DNA of 64,000 bases from [Pseudomonas] carboxydohydrogena (GTDB lineage: Bacteria > Pseudomonadota > Alphaproteobacteria > Rhizobiales > Xanthobacteraceae). A program made the translations under genes and the position numbers. The stretch lies in assembly GCF_029030725.1 (NCBI RefSeq), contig NZ_CP113162.1, forward strand, positions 990,501 through 1,054,500. The letters run 5' to 3'. How positions within the stretch are numbered: position 1 is the stretch's first letter; the number at the start of each line of letters is the position of its first letter. Of this stretch, positions 1-8,947 are shown piece after piece. The notes beneath the pieces were generated by a model. It did not search any database. It had not been told where the DNA came from and saw only the letters and a program-made list of their open reading frames with translations.

Positions 1-445
1 GAACCTGCCGAACCGCCCTGTGGCGTGGCTCCTGAAATTTGTCGTGCAGCCGCTCGGATCGAACACGCTGGGTCCGTCCGACAAGGTCGTGCACCAGTGC
101 GCGCAGATGGTCCTGTCGCCTTCTCCGGAGCGAGATCGCCTGACGGCGGGCCTTTATCATGCGGGTGCGAACGATGACGGACCGCTGTCCCGCCTTGAAC
201 GCGCCTTCCGTCTCGTTGTAGCCAATGAGCCAATTGAAAAGAAAATGCGCGCCGCTCATATTCGCGACTGGGGGGAGGCCGCTTCGCGTGGCATCATCAC
301 GGCGGCGGATGTGGAAGCAATCAAGACAGCGCAGGAGGCCGTGGCGAAGGTGATCGAGGTCGATGACTTCGCGCCGGAAGTGCTGTCTCCGATCTACCGT
401 CAGAACCATCCTGCCACCGCAACGGCGGAAAGGGCCGCAAGCTGA
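1..445 (+). CDS. fadE: Acyl-CoA dehydrogenase, C-terminal part (FadE-like)
   Basis: The gene enters from before the window; the open frame already runs at base 2 and ends at 445. The visible 147 or so residues start N-L-P-N-R-P and contain PSDKVVHQCAQ and a C-terminal acidic helix, which resemble the C-terminal DUF1974 domain of FadE-type acyl-CoA dehydrogenases, the flavoenzymes of the first beta-oxidation step. The catalytic domain lies outside the window. Its stop overlaps the start of the following thiolase by one base (TGATG), and the next genes encode the remaining beta-oxidation steps, which supports the assignment. It is incomplete because of the window edge, not degraded. Confidence 0.85.
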   Translation, partial: NLPNRPVAWLLKFVVQPLGSNTLGPSDKVVHQCAQMVLSPSPERDRLTAGLYHAGANDDGPLSRLERAFRLVVANEPIEKKMRAAHIRDWGEAASRGIITAADVEAIKTAQEAVAKVIEVDDFAPEVLSPIYRQNHPATATAERAAS

Positions 446-1728
446 TGTCCCGTCCTGTCTATATTATCGATGGCAGCCGAACGCCGTTTCTCAAGGCGCA
501 GGGCGGTCCCGGGCCGTTCACGCCGGTCGATCTGGCGGTGCAGGCCGGGCGTCCGCTGCTGGCGCGGCAGCCGTTCAAGTCCTCCGAATTCGATCAGGTC
601 ATTATCGGCTGCGTCAGCGTCATCGCCGATGAGGTCAATCCGGCGCGTGTCGCGGCACTACGGCTCGGCATGGGCGAGGACATGGTCGCCTTCGGCGTGC
701 AGATCAACTGCGGCTCCGGCATGCAGTCGATCGACACCGCCTACCGCTACATTCAGGCCGGGCAGGCCGACATGATTCTCGCGGGCGGCACGGAAGCCTT
801 GAGCTATTCGCCGCTGGTGTTTCCGCAGGCGGGCGTGCGCTGGTTTGCTGGCATGGCCACGGCGCGCACCACGCTGGCGAAACTCGCGGCCTTCCTTAAA
901 TTGCGGCCGTCTTATTTCAAGCCGATCATCGGCCTGGAGCGCGGGCTGACCGATCCGGTCACCGACCTGAACATGGGCCAGACCGCGGAAGTGATCGCGC
1001 ATCTGATGGGTATCACGCGCGAGCAGGCGGACGCCTATGCGGTGGAAAGCCACAAGCGGCTCGCCAACGCGCAGGCGCAGGGCTTCCTCAAGGGCGAGGT
1101 CGAGACCGCGTTCGACCGCAAGGGCAAGTTCTACGATCACGACGACGGCGTGCGCCCCGATTCATCGACGGACAAGCTCGCCAAGCTCAGGCCCGCCTTC
1201 GAGCGGCCGTGGGGGCAGGTGACGGCGGGCAATTCCTCGCAGATCACCGATGGCGCCTGCTGGACTATTCTGGCGTCGGAAGATGCGGTCAATAAACACG
1301 GACTGAAGCCGAAGGCGCGCATCGTCGATAGCGCATGGTCGGGCCTTGATCCGACCGTGATGGGCTTCGGTCCTGTGCTGTCGTCGAACCGGTTGCTCAA
1401 GCGCAACAACATGACGATCCACGACATCGATACATGGGAGATCAACGAGGCGTTCGCCTCGCAGGTCCTCGCCTGTCTCGCCGCATGGAAGGACGACAAG
1501 TTCTGCCGCGACATCCTCGGCCTCGACGGGGCAGCGGGCGAAATCGATCAGGCCAAGCTCAATGTCGATGGCGGTGCGATCAGCCTCGGTCATCCGGTCG
1601 GCACCAGCGGCAACCGCATCGTGCTGCATCTGGTCAATGCGATGCATCGGCTCGGCACCAAGCGCGGCGTTGCTACGGAATGTATCGGCGGCGGCCTCGG
1701 CGGCGCCATGTTGATCGAGACGGTTTAG
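445..1728 (+). CDS. fadI: Acetyl-CoA C-acyltransferase (thiolase, FadI/FadA type)
   Basis: This 427-residue thiolase cleaves 3-ketoacyl-CoA to acetyl-CoA and a shortened acyl-CoA, the last step of beta-oxidation. The nucleophile is Cys89 in NCGSGMQS, the catalytic His383 lies in LGHPVGTSGNR, and the second catalytic Cys413 lies in ECIGGGLGGAM. These are the standard thiolase motifs in the expected order. The gene overlaps the acyl-CoA dehydrogenase stop by one base and lies 9 bases before the multifunctional protein gene, so it is very probably cotranscribed and forms the beta subunit of a trifunctional complex. FadI versus FadA naming is an inference from the short alpha partner; the thiolase call itself is firm. 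Confidence 0.92.
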   Translation: MSRPVYIIDGSRTPFLKAQGGPGPFTPVDLAVQAGRPLLARQPFKSSEFDQVIIGCVSVIADEVNPARVAALRLGMGEDMVAFGVQINCGSGMQSIDTAYRYIQAGQADMILAGGTEALSYSPLVFPQAGVRWFAGMATARTTLAKLAAFLKLRPSYFKPIIGLERGLTDPVTDLNMGQTAEVIAHLMGITREQADAYAVESHKRLANAQAQGFLKGEVETAFDRKGKFYDHDDGVRPDSSTDKLAKLRPAFERPWGQVTAGNSSQITDGACWTILASEDAVNKHGLKPKARIVDSAWSGLDPTVMGFGPVLSSNRLLKRNNMTIHDIDTWEINEAFASQVLACLAAWKDDKFCRDILGLDGAAGEIDQAKLNVDGGAISLGHPVGTSGNRIVLHLVNAMHRLGTKRGVATECIGGGLGGAMLIETV

Positions 1729-1737
1729 GAAACGGCG

Positions 1738-3819
1738 ATGGACAGCAAAATCCTCGATGCGATGAAGGACCACGTCCTCGAACTCGGCCCCCAGCCGTCG
1801 TCCGGACCCTATCGCCATTTCAAGCTGACGCGCGACGAAGACGGCATCGCCTGGCTGTTGTTCGACCGCGAGGGCGCCAGCGCCAACACGCTCTCGACCG
1901 AAGTGCTGGAGGAGTTTTCGCAAATCCTCACGGCGCTGGAGAGCGAGCGTCCCGCCGGACTCGTCATCCGCTCGGCGAAGCGTTCGGGTTTCATCGCGGG
2001 CGCGGATATCAACGAGTTTCGCGGCCTGTCCGATCCGGCTCTTGTCGAGCAGCAACTCGGCCGTGGTCACGAAATTCTCGACCGGCTGGAAAATCTCAAG
2101 ATGCCGACGGTGGCGGTCATCCACGGCTTCTGTCTGGGTGGCGGGCTGGAAGTCGTGCTTGCCTGCAACATGCGGATCGCGATCGACGGCGCGCGCTTTG
2201 GTTTTCCCGAGGTGCTGCTCGGCCTGCATCCGGGATTTGGCGGCACGGCGCGTTCGACGCATCTGTTCAGTCCGGTCGAAGCCATGACCATGATGCTGAC
2301 GGGCAAGACCGTCGAGGCGCGCAAGGCGAAGTCGCTCGGTCTTATCGATGCGGTGACGCAGGAGCGTCATGTACGCGGCGCGGTGAAGGATGCGATCTTC
2401 GGCCGCCTGAAGCGCAATCGTTCGATGTTGCCCAAGGTGATGAACATCGGTCCGGTGCGCGGAATTTTGGCCTCGCGGATGCGCTCCGAGACGAGCATGA
2501 AGGCGCCGCAGGAAAATTATCCGGCGCCTTACGCGCTGATTGATCTGTGGGAAAAGTATGGCGGCAACCGCGCGGCCATGCTGTCGGCGGAAAAGCCGTC
2601 CTTCGCCAAATTGATGGTGACGCCGACCGCGCAAAATCTCATCCGCGTGTTCTTCCTGCGTGACGAGATGAAGAAGCTCGCGGGCGGCAAGAGCGCCATC
2701 AAGCATGTTCATGTGATCGGTGCCGGTGCGATGGGTGGCGACATCGCCTCGTGGTGCGCGCATCAGGGATTGCGCGTCACGCTGGCCGACATGCAGCCCG
2801 CTGCGATCGCGGGCGCCATGAAGCGTGCCTCGGATCTGTTTTCAAAGATCACCCGCAGCCGCATCGGCCAGCGTGACGAACTGGATCGCCTGATTCCGGA
2901 CATGACGGGCGAGGGTGCGAAGCACGCCGACCTCATCATCGAGGCGGTGCCGGAAAAATTGCAGCTCAAGCAGTCGATTTATGCGGGGCTTGAGAAGGTG
3001 ATGAAGCCGGAGGCGATTCTGGCGACCAACACCTCCAGCATTCCGCTGGAGGAACTGCGCGCCTCGTTGCAGCGACCCGAGCGGCTGCTCGGCATCCATT
3101 TCTTCAATCCGGTGTCGCGGCTGCAACTCGTCGAGGTCATCAGTCACGATCAGGTGGACCGCGAGGCGCTCGCCAACGCCATGAAGTTCGTCGGCGGCAT
3201 CGATCGCCTGCCGCTGCCGGTGAAAAGCTCGCCGGGCTTTCTCGTCAACCGCGCACTGATGCCGTACCTAATGGAAGCACTGCTGATGCTCAACGAGAAG
3301 GTGGACAAGCTCACCATCGACGAGGCGGCGGAGAAATTCGGCATGCCGATGGGACCGATCGAACTGGCCGATCAGGTCGGTCTCGATATCTGTCTCGCGG
3401 TCGGCGACGAGTTGCGCGCCAAGTTAGGCGATTCCATCCCCGCCGCGCCGGAATGGTTGCGCGAGAAGGTCGCCAAGGGCGAACTCGGCCGCAAGACCGG
3501 ACGCGGGTTCTATGAGTGGAAGGACGGCCGGGTGCAGAAGGGACATGCGCATGTCCATCCGACGCCGGACATGACCGACCGTCTGGTGCTGCCGATGTCG
3601 AATGTCTGCGTCGCGTGCCTGCGCGAGGGCATCGTCGATAATCCGGATACGGTGGACGGCGCGATGATCTTCGGCACCGGCTATGCGCCGTTCCGTGGCG
3701 GGCCGCTGAATTACGCGCGCGAGCGCGGGCCCGAGAATGTCGCCAATGCGCTTTCGGCGCTGGCGGCGAAATATGGCGAACGCTTCAAGCCGGATGCCGG
3801 CTGGGCAACATTCCGCTGA
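1738..3819 (+). CDS. fadJ: 3-hydroxyacyl-CoA dehydrogenase / enoyl-CoA hydratase (FadJ/FadB type)
   Basis: This 693-residue bifunctional enzyme hydrates 2-enoyl-CoA and oxidises the 3-hydroxyacyl-CoA product. The N-terminal part (about 20-270) is a crotonase domain with SGFIAGADINEF and GFCLGGGLEV as oxyanion-hole segments. From about residue 323 a Rossmann NAD domain starts with VIGAGAMGGDIA (Gly328, Gly330, Gly333). The 3HCDH C-terminal domains contain SSPGFLVNRALMPYLMEA. Length and order match FadJ/FadB alpha subunits. It follows the thiolase closely and precedes a thioesterase, consistent with one beta-oxidation operon. Confidence 0.93.
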   Translation: MDSKILDAMKDHVLELGPQPSSGPYRHFKLTRDEDGIAWLLFDREGASANTLSTEVLEEFSQILTALESERPAGLVIRSAKRSGFIAGADINEFRGLSDPALVEQQLGRGHEILDRLENLKMPTVAVIHGFCLGGGLEVVLACNMRIAIDGARFGFPEVLLGLHPGFGGTARSTHLFSPVEAMTMMLTGKTVEARKAKSLGLIDAVTQERHVRGAVKDAIFGRLKRNRSMLPKVMNIGPVRGILASRMRSETSMKAPQENYPAPYALIDLWEKYGGNRAAMLSAEKPSFAKLMVTPTAQNLIRVFFLRDEMKKLAGGKSAIKHVHVIGAGAMGGDIASWCAHQGLRVTLADMQPAAIAGAMKRASDLFSKITRSRIGQRDELDRLIPDMTGEGAKHADLIIEAVPEKLQLKQSIYAGLEKVMKPEAILATNTSSIPLEELRASLQRPERLLGIHFFNPVSRLQLVEVISHDQVDREALANAMKFVGGIDRLPLPVKSSPGFLVNRALMPYLMEALLMLNEKVDKLTIDEAAEKFGMPMGPIELADQVGLDICLAVGDELRAKLGDSIPAAPEWLREKVAKGELGRKTGRGFYEWKDGRVQKGHAHVHPTPDMTDRLVLPMSNVCVACLREGIVDNPDTVDGAMIFGTGYAPFRGGPLNYARERGPENVANALSALAAKYGERFKPDAGWATFR

Positions 3820-3841
3820 CCTTCGAGGAATAGAGCATCAC

Positions 3842-4279
3842 ATGACAGATACCCCTGTGACGGGTCATGAAACCAGATCGATCGTATTGGACGACTCGGT
3901 GCCGCAAGGCGAACTATGCGTTCGCACCATTGCGATGCCGGCCGACACCAACCAGAACGGCGATATTTTCGGCGGCTGGTTGTTGAGCCAGATGGATCTC
4001 GCGGGCAGCGTGTTCGCCTACAAGACGACGCTGGCGCGCAATGTCACGGTCGCCATCGAGGCGATGACGTTTCGCAAGCCGGTGTTCGTGGGCGATCTTG
4101 TGTCTGTCTACGGCACGCAGGTGCGCGTCGGCCGCACCTCGATCACCGTGCACATCGAGGCATGGGTGCAGCGGCGCAACGAGATGGGCATCATCCTGGT
4201 GACCGACGGCAACTTCACCTATGTCGCCGTTGACGAAAAGGGCCAACCGCAGCCGATCGCGCAGCATAAGCCTGCGTAA
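3842..4279 (+). CDS. Acyl-CoA thioesterase, YciA-like hotdog protein
   Basis: This 145-residue single-hotdog protein contains ADTNQNGDIFGGWLLSQMD, the conserved helix region of YciA/acyl-CoA hydrolase family thioesterases, which release free acid and CoA from acyl-CoA. The frame is open further upstream, but that would overlap fadJ; the ATG at 3842 gives the normal family N-terminus (MTDTPVTGHE) and sits 22 bases after the fadJ stop. Position at the end of the beta-oxidation operon suggests control of acyl-CoA/CoA balance; the true substrate cannot be read from sequence. Confidence 0.87.
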   Translation: MTDTPVTGHETRSIVLDDSVPQGELCVRTIAMPADTNQNGDIFGGWLLSQMDLAGSVFAYKTTLARNVTVAIEAMTFRKPVFVGDLVSVYGTQVRVGRTSITVHIEAWVQRRNEMGIILVTDGNFTYVAVDEKGQPQPIAQHKPA

Positions 4280-4293
4280 AGTCCCCGCTGTGG

Positions 4294-4311
4294 GACCGGC
4301 TGTTACCGGTC
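4294..4311. terminator. Small hairpin between convergent genes
   Basis: GACCGG and CCGGTC flank a 6-base loop between the thioesterase and the convergent transglycosylase gene, whose stop codon it overlaps. There is no T-run, so terminator function is only a guess. Confidence 0.3.
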
Positions 4312-4831
4312 AGCGATGGTGGCGGTGACGGGTATGACGCCGGTGGTGAACGTACCGCACCGGCGTGGCATACTGCGGCGGCGTGATGTCCAGCGCAGGT
4401 GCAAGTCCGGAATTCGGGAGCATGGTCGCGTTCGCTTCCATCAGGCGCTGACGCTTGGCGGCATAATAATATCCACCGGCATAGTAGGCGACGGCGCGGT
4501 TGTGGTTGCCATGCGCGGCGCGATAGGCACCGGCGAGATACTTCACCGCATAGGTGAGGTTTGTTTCGGGATCGAGCAGGCCCTGTGCCGTGCCGGTGTA
4601 GCCGAGGCCGCGCGCCGTCTGTAGCTTGATCTGCATCATGCCGTAATTGCCCGCATGAACGGCGCGTGGATTGTATCGGCTCTCGCGCATGATGACCCGA
4701 TGCACGAGTTCCGCCGGAACACCCTCGGCGGCGGCATGGCTTTCCACCATGGCGCGATAGGATTCGCCTTCGGCATGAGCAAACGGAATCGCCGACAACG
4801 CCGCAACTGCGGCGAGCGCAAATCTTTTCAT
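4310..4831 (-). CDS. Lytic transglycosylase (SLT domain), exported
   Basis: This 173-residue protein starts with a signal peptide (MKRFALAAVAALSAIPFAHA, probable cleavage after Ala20). The SLT/lysozyme-like domain follows: the putative catalytic Glu50 is in RVIMRESRYNPRAV, then GNYGMMQIKLQTARGLG and the family tail NLTYAVKYLAGAYRAAHGNHNRAVAYYAGGY. It would cleave peptidoglycan glycan strands in the periplasm, producing 1,6-anhydro-muramoyl ends. The C-terminus is His/Arg rich (HHRRHTRHRHHR). It appears to be a single-gene unit, convergent with the thioesterase. Confidence 0.9.
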   Translation of the reverse strand: MKRFALAAVAALSAIPFAHAEGESYRAMVESHAAAEGVPAELVHRVIMRESRYNPRAVHAGNYGMMQIKLQTARGLGYTGTAQGLLDPETNLTYAVKYLAGAYRAAHGNHNRAVAYYAGGYYYAAKRQRLMEANATMLPNSGLAPALDITPPQYATPVRYVHHRRHTRHRHHR

Positions 4832-5024
4832 GTCAAAATCCCTGGGTTCGATGGATTTGGTTCGGCAGGCCCATGGCCAGATGCGCGAACGATTGCGTCC
4901 CTCAAGGGCGACGCGCGGATGCGGCGTGAATGCTCCGACAATGTGGAGATATCATGTCATCGAAAGATGGCTGTGGAACAAGTCTCCCGGACCGTTAATC
5001 GTGATGGAACCTCACGGAAATTGT

Positions 5025-6575
5025 TTACAGCGAGGGTAATTGGGTCACGGTGACGTTGAGCGTACCTGTGGCCTCGACGATGACGCGCAGCGTCGAGGAG
5101 TCGAAGGAGACTTCACCGAGTCTCACACTGGTCACGCTGGCGTTGACCCTGGCGCCGTTCTGTTCGGTCCTGAGACCGTCGATGATACCGGTGAGTTTTT
5201 GCCGTGCGCCGGATGATATCTGCTTCAGATCGATGGTCGCATGCTCCTGCAAGGCTTGTTGCAGATAAGGTGCTACGCGTTGCGCGAGCGCGCCGAACAG
5301 GCCGAAGGCGGCATCGGATGTAACGGCGACCGACAAATCTGTCAGGCGCAGCACCTGCGCATCCGCATCGAGCACGGGGCGGCACCAGATTCGCACGGTG
5401 GCGTCCGCGCCCAGCCCGAACCAGCTTGCCTTTTCCTTCGCATGTACCAGCAGCGAGATCAGCAGGCGGTCGCCGCTGGCATCGATATCGACACTCTTGA
5501 TGCGGGCCGCGATTGCGCCGCTGCCGTCTTCCGGAAACGTGCGGCCCTTGAGCCCGGCTTCGGCGATCCTGCCGAGCTGCGCGAACGGGATGTCGATCGG
5601 AACGCCGATGTTGACGTGTCCCTCGTTGAGCGCGGGCTGGATCTCGAGTGTTTGTGGGAAGGGGCATTGCGGAGTGGTCTCGCGATCAACGATTCGCGTC
5701 TCGGCTTGCAGGCCGACCGCGAGTTTGACCGCGGTATTGTCGATCTGCGGTTGCGCCGCCATGGCCCTGACGGGGCGCATTTCGAGGAATAGCGGCGGCG
5801 TGCCCGGCGCGGGCGAAGGCAGCGCGATCGATTTGCAGGCGCGCGCCCATTGCTGCTGCATCGCGCGGCGGAAGCTCTCGTCGTTGCGCAGCCGCTGTTG
5901 CAGACGCCCGACCTGTTCGTTCACGGTATTGTCGATCACCGGCTTCACCTGAGCGGGCACGGCGACCTTCGCGCCTGCAACCGACAGGCTGTTGTTGGCG
6001 AGCGTCACCTGCGCGGTGAGTTGCGGATCGACATGCCAGTCGGGCGTGAGGCGCGGGCGCGATGTCGCCGTCGCCGTGCCGTTGATCGCGGCGCTCGCGT
6101 TCAGCGACTTGATCGAGATGTTGCCGAGCTTCTGCGCGGTCTTCGCGCCGAACAGATTGCCGAGCGCGTTGTTGAGCGGCGAGCCAGCCGCGGTGGAGAG
6201 CGAGCCGGTGACGGTGAGCTTTCCGTTGAGCGGGGTGGACATGGTCAGCGCGTTCTGGTCGCCGCTCGCGGCCATGGCCCCGCGCGTGATGCGCCAGTCG
6301 ATATCCGCATCCGTGAGAATCTGGCTGGTCGGATTATCGGCCTTGCCGCCGAAATCGCGCGGCGCGGCGCGATCGAGCGCGGACGCGATCACGTTGAGCG
6401 GAATAATGACGGGAGCCACGAATTCGGATCGGCGCGTCGCTGGCGGCAAGGGCGGCAGTTTGGCGAGTGCGGGCTTCGACGCGCGCGGCGGCCATATCCA
6501 GTCCATCACCTCGAGGCTGATGAAGAAGGAGCCGGCCAGGATCAGGATCGCGGCCACGAGGGGTTTCAAACGCAT
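5025..6575 (-). CDS. DUF4403 family protein with N-terminal membrane anchor
   Basis: This 516-residue protein has an N-terminal hydrophobic anchor (RLKPLVAAILILAGSFFISLEV) followed by a Pro-rich linker and a long beta-rich region, including FVAPVIIPLNVIASALDRAAP, typical of DUF4403 (related to lipid-binding TULIP-like folds). I chose ATG 6575 rather than the TTG at 6608 because the anchor starts directly at that Met. The role is unknown; an envelope location with the bulk in the periplasm is inferred. It is divergent from the extensin-like gene. Confidence 0.75.
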   Translation of the reverse strand: MRLKPLVAAILILAGSFFISLEVMDWIWPPRASKPALAKLPPLPPATRRSEFVAPVIIPLNVIASALDRAAPRDFGGKADNPTSQILTDADIDWRITRGAMAASGDQNALTMSTPLNGKLTVTGSLSTAAGSPLNNALGNLFGAKTAQKLGNISIKSLNASAAINGTATATSRPRLTPDWHVDPQLTAQVTLANNSLSVAGAKVAVPAQVKPVIDNTVNEQVGRLQQRLRNDESFRRAMQQQWARACKSIALPSPAPGTPPLFLEMRPVRAMAAQPQIDNTAVKLAVGLQAETRIVDRETTPQCPFPQTLEIQPALNEGHVNIGVPIDIPFAQLGRIAEAGLKGRTFPEDGSGAIAARIKSVDIDASGDRLLISLLVHAKEKASWFGLGADATVRIWCRPVLDADAQVLRLTDLSVAVTSDAAFGLFGALAQRVAPYLQQALQEHATIDLKQISSGARQKLTGIIDGLRTEQNGARVNASVTSVRLGEVSFDSSTLRVIVEATGTLNVTVTQLPSL

Positions 6576-6697
6576 GATGCCGTTGCCGATGAGAGAATCT
6601 GCCCGCAACGGGGCCTGAACGCGCCTATCGTGGTTAAAAGAATCTGAAAAGCAAGCCGTTGATAAGTCTTTAAGTTTATTCGCGGACTCTCCCGCTT

Positions 6698-7906
6698 ATG
6701 GCGCGTGGAGTGAGTTTGTATCTCGTCGGCTCCCTTGCCCTTGTCTCCCTGGCGGGTTGCGGTCGCGGTTTTTTTCAAACCGCAGAGCGTGAACCCTGGC
6801 GAGCCGAGGCGGAACAGGCGTGCCTGAAGACCGGAGAGGTCAAGGAAACCGCCGAGGTTGTGCGCATCAGCCCGATTTCCGGACCGGGGGTTTGTGGCGC
6901 GGAATTTCCGCTGAAGGTCAGCGCGCTTGGTGAGAGCAACAGTTCGCTCGGTTATGCCGACGATCTGCGGCCGCCGGGCTCGATCGCGGGCCAGCCGCGT
7001 TGGCCGGTTGCGCAGCCTTCGTCATCGTATCAGCAGCCTTCTTCGTATCAGCGCCCGGGATATCCCTCCGCGCCAAATGGCTATGTGCCGTCCGGCGCGC
7101 CGGTGCCTTTGAATATTCAGGCCACGTCGCCGGCCGATGGCGAAGACGACATGGCGCACGGAGAAGCCGTGCAAAGCCGTCCGGCTGCTCCGCCCGCGTC
7201 CTATCAAGGCGCGCCTTATCGAAGTGAGCCGTATCAGCAGAGGGCGCAGCAACCGCCGCCCTATTCGCAGCAGCGGCTTGGCCCTGTCGGCAACCCGGTG
7301 TCCTCTTTCGGCCCTGTTGCCTTGAAGCCGACCGCGACGCTCGCATGTCCCATTGTCTCCGCACTCGACCGCTGGATCACGGAATCGATTCAGCCGGCCG
7401 CGATGCGCTGGTTCGGCGCGCGCGTCGTGGAGATCAAGCAGATCTCGGCCTATTCCTGCCGCGGTATGAACGGCAATCCCAACGCGCATATTTCAGAACA
7501 TGCGTTCGGCAATGCGCTGGATGTCGCGGGATTCACGCTCGCAGACGGGCGCTATATCTCGGTACAGAATGGCTGGAAGGGTTTGCCGGAAGAGCAGGGC
7601 TTCCTGCGCGATGTTCAGGGCGCCGCCTGTCAGCGGTTCAACACCGTGCTCGCGCCGGGCGCCAACATCTATCACTACAATCACATCCACGTCGATCTGA
7701 TGCGCCGCGCGAGCGGGCGCGTCATCTGCAAGCCGGCGGCTGTGTCGGGTGAGGAGATCGCGGCGCGCGCCGGTGGCCGCAGCTATGCCAATCGCGACAA
7801 CGGAATTACGGGATCGATCGGGCAGAAGGTGCGCCGCACATCCGCCCATGGGCCGCTGTCGAAGGAAGACCACGATACGATCGAGGACGAAAGCCGCATT
7901 CGATAG
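6698..7906 (+). CDS. Extensin-like C-terminal domain lipoprotein
   Basis: This 402-residue protein begins with a lipoprotein signal ending LVSLAG-Cys21. A Pro/Ser/Tyr/Gln-rich low-complexity stretch (about 95-210) follows. From about residue 220 comes the extensin-like C domain: CPIVSALDRWI, ISAYSCRGMNG, HISEHAFGNALDVAGF and HYNHIHVDLM. The His/Asp pattern resembles zinc D,D-peptidases of the LAS/M15 type, so a cell-wall hydrolase role is possible but not shown. The product is expected in the envelope, anchored by lipid. Confidence 0.85.
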   Translation: MARGVSLYLVGSLALVSLAGCGRGFFQTAEREPWRAEAEQACLKTGEVKETAEVVRISPISGPGVCGAEFPLKVSALGESNSSLGYADDLRPPGSIAGQPRWPVAQPSSSYQQPSSYQRPGYPSAPNGYVPSGAPVPLNIQATSPADGEDDMAHGEAVQSRPAAPPASYQGAPYRSEPYQQRAQQPPPYSQQRLGPVGNPVSSFGPVALKPTATLACPIVSALDRWITESIQPAAMRWFGARVVEIKQISAYSCRGMNGNPNAHISEHAFGNALDVAGFTLADGRYISVQNGWKGLPEEQGFLRDVQGAACQRFNTVLAPGANIYHYNHIHVDLMRRASGRVICKPAAVSGEEIAARAGGRSYANRDNGITGSIGQKVRRTSAHGPLSKEDHDTIEDESRIR

Positions 7907-7914
7907 CGGCTTTC
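7889..7914. terminator. Stem-loop shared by convergent gene ends
   Basis: A perfect 9-bp inverted repeat (GAAAGCCGC / GCGGCTTTC, 8-base loop) covers the stop codon of the extensin-like gene and most of the stop codon of the convergent 55-aa gene. It lacks a long T-run, so it may be a weak bidirectional terminator or an mRNA 3'-end stabiliser. Confidence 0.5.
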
Positions 7915-8080
7915 AGGGGCCGAGCTGTGTGGTCTTGTCGAGCATGATGGGCGCAAACAGCGGTTCGTTATGCGCCATTCGCGCCTGCGAGTAGCTCCCC
8001 CACAGCAGGTTGATCGAGACGGCTGTAACGAACGCAGCCACGAAGATCGCCAGAAACTCGGACCAGGTCGGCAGCTTCAT
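7913..8080 (-). CDS. Small membrane protein, 55 aa, unknown function
   Basis: Translating the minus strand from ATG 8080 gives 55 residues: MKLPTWSEF, a hydrophobic span LAIFVAAFVTAVSINLLWG, then SYSQARMAHNEPLFAPIM and a short polar tail. A clear AAGGAG Shine-Dalgarno lies about 7 bases before the start. It probably crosses the inner membrane once. I do not recognise the family. It is below usual gene-caller size and would be missed easily. It lies between an envelope lipoprotein gene (convergent) and the tetR-like gene (same strand, about 137 bases upstream). Confidence 0.65.
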   Translation of the reverse strand: MKLPTWSEFLAIFVAAFVTAVSINLLWGSYSQARMAHNEPLFAPIMLDKTTQLGP

Positions 8081-8217
8081 CCCCGATCTCCTTGCGAAGG
8101 TCTGTCAGGCCCGCACAAGACTAATCCAATTTCACGGGCGTTTGCAGGCGGCCCGGCGGGAGAATTTCAGAAAATTCCTGGAACCGCGTCAGGGAGAGGC
8201 GACCGGAGCAGGGCGGT

Positions 8218-8847
8218 TCAGGATTGGCGGCGGTAGGCGGAAAGGAACATGCGGGTGCCGCTGGCCACCACCTCGGCAATCCGCTCGCTGCTCGGCGCGG
8301 GCGTCACCTGAAAGATGAACGGCAGAAACAGGCTGGCCTGACATGACAGCATGAATTGCGCAGCCGCCAGATCGCAATCCGGGATCGAGAGCGTCCCGTT
8401 GGCGACCTGAGTCTTCAGGTATTCCGCGAGCTTGCCGAGCCACGAGGCGGGGACATGCTCATAGTAGCGACGGCCAAGCTCGGGCATCCGTTCGGCAATC
8501 GCCATCATGGTGCGGATGGTGGAGCCGCCGGTCGGCCGGCACAGCATTTCCATGTAGCCCTGGCCGAACTTCTTGAGCGTCGTCTCCACGTCCTCGTTCG
8601 GATCGATGGCAAGTTTGGTGATGCCCTGATCGCGCAGCTCGCAGGTGACGATGGCGCCGAACAGAGCCAGCTTGTCGGCGAAATAGACGTAGAGCGTTCC
8701 CTTCGAGACACCGGCCGCCTTGGCGATTTCGCCCATGCTGGCGGCGTCAAAACCGAGTTCCCGGAACACCTTGCGCGCACCCTCCACGATCTGGCGGCGC
8801 TTGGCGCTGTCCTCGTCATTGGCGGGAAGGGGCTGGGTGGGAATCAT
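8218..8847 (-). CDS. TetR/AcrR family repressor
   Basis: This 209-residue regulator has the N-terminal TetR helix-turn-helix (RRQIVEGARKVFRELGFDAAS then MGEIAKAAGVSKGTLYVYFADK, about residues 18-59) and a variable ligand-binding C-terminal domain. ATG 8847 is preferred over TTG 8886 because the latter adds only an unconserved leader. It is divergent from an emrAB-like efflux operon, and two palindromes in the shared promoter are obvious operators, so it very likely represses both itself and the pump until an inducer binds. The inducer is unknown. Confidence 0.9.
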   Translation of the reverse strand: MIPTQPLPANDEDSAKRRQIVEGARKVFRELGFDAASMGEIAKAAGVSKGTLYVYFADKLALFGAIVTCELRDQGITKLAIDPNEDVETTLKKFGQGYMEMLCRPTGGSTIRTMMAIAERMPELGRRYYEHVPASWLGKLAEYLKTQVANGTLSIPDCDLAAAQFMLSCQASLFLPFIFQVTPAPSSERIAEVVASGTRMFLSAYRRQS

Positions 8848-8911
8848 GGGTTCAGTTGTATCCCTGAAGGGAGTTTTTGCTCGCAAAAATTTGTTCCTTT
8901 ATGCCTTTCCT

Positions 8912-8940
8912 ACTATTGACCGAACGGTTCGGTCAATAGT
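8912..8940. promoter_or_regulatory. TetR operator 1 (29-bp palindrome)
   Basis: ACTATTGACCGAAC and its exact complement flank a single central G at 8926. This near-ideal operator includes TTGACC, a possible -35 element for the efflux operon, so bound repressor would block RNA polymerase. Confidence 0.8.
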
Positions 8941-8947
8941 AAATAGC

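Noticed and set aside
1162-2763. Long minus-strand ORF of 533 codons under fadI/fadJ
   Set aside because: It is a shadow of the well-supported plus-strand beta-oxidation genes in a GC-rich genome; the peptide is Arg/His/Ala-rich and matches no family.
4975-5002. GGAAC...CGTT as an EcfG promoter near 4977
   Set aside because: Spacing is only 13 bases instead of 16-17 and no plus-strand gene follows.
4830-5039. 69-aa plus-strand ORF upstream of the transglycosylase gene
   Set aside because: It starts antisense within the transglycosylase start and shows no protein-like composition or domain.
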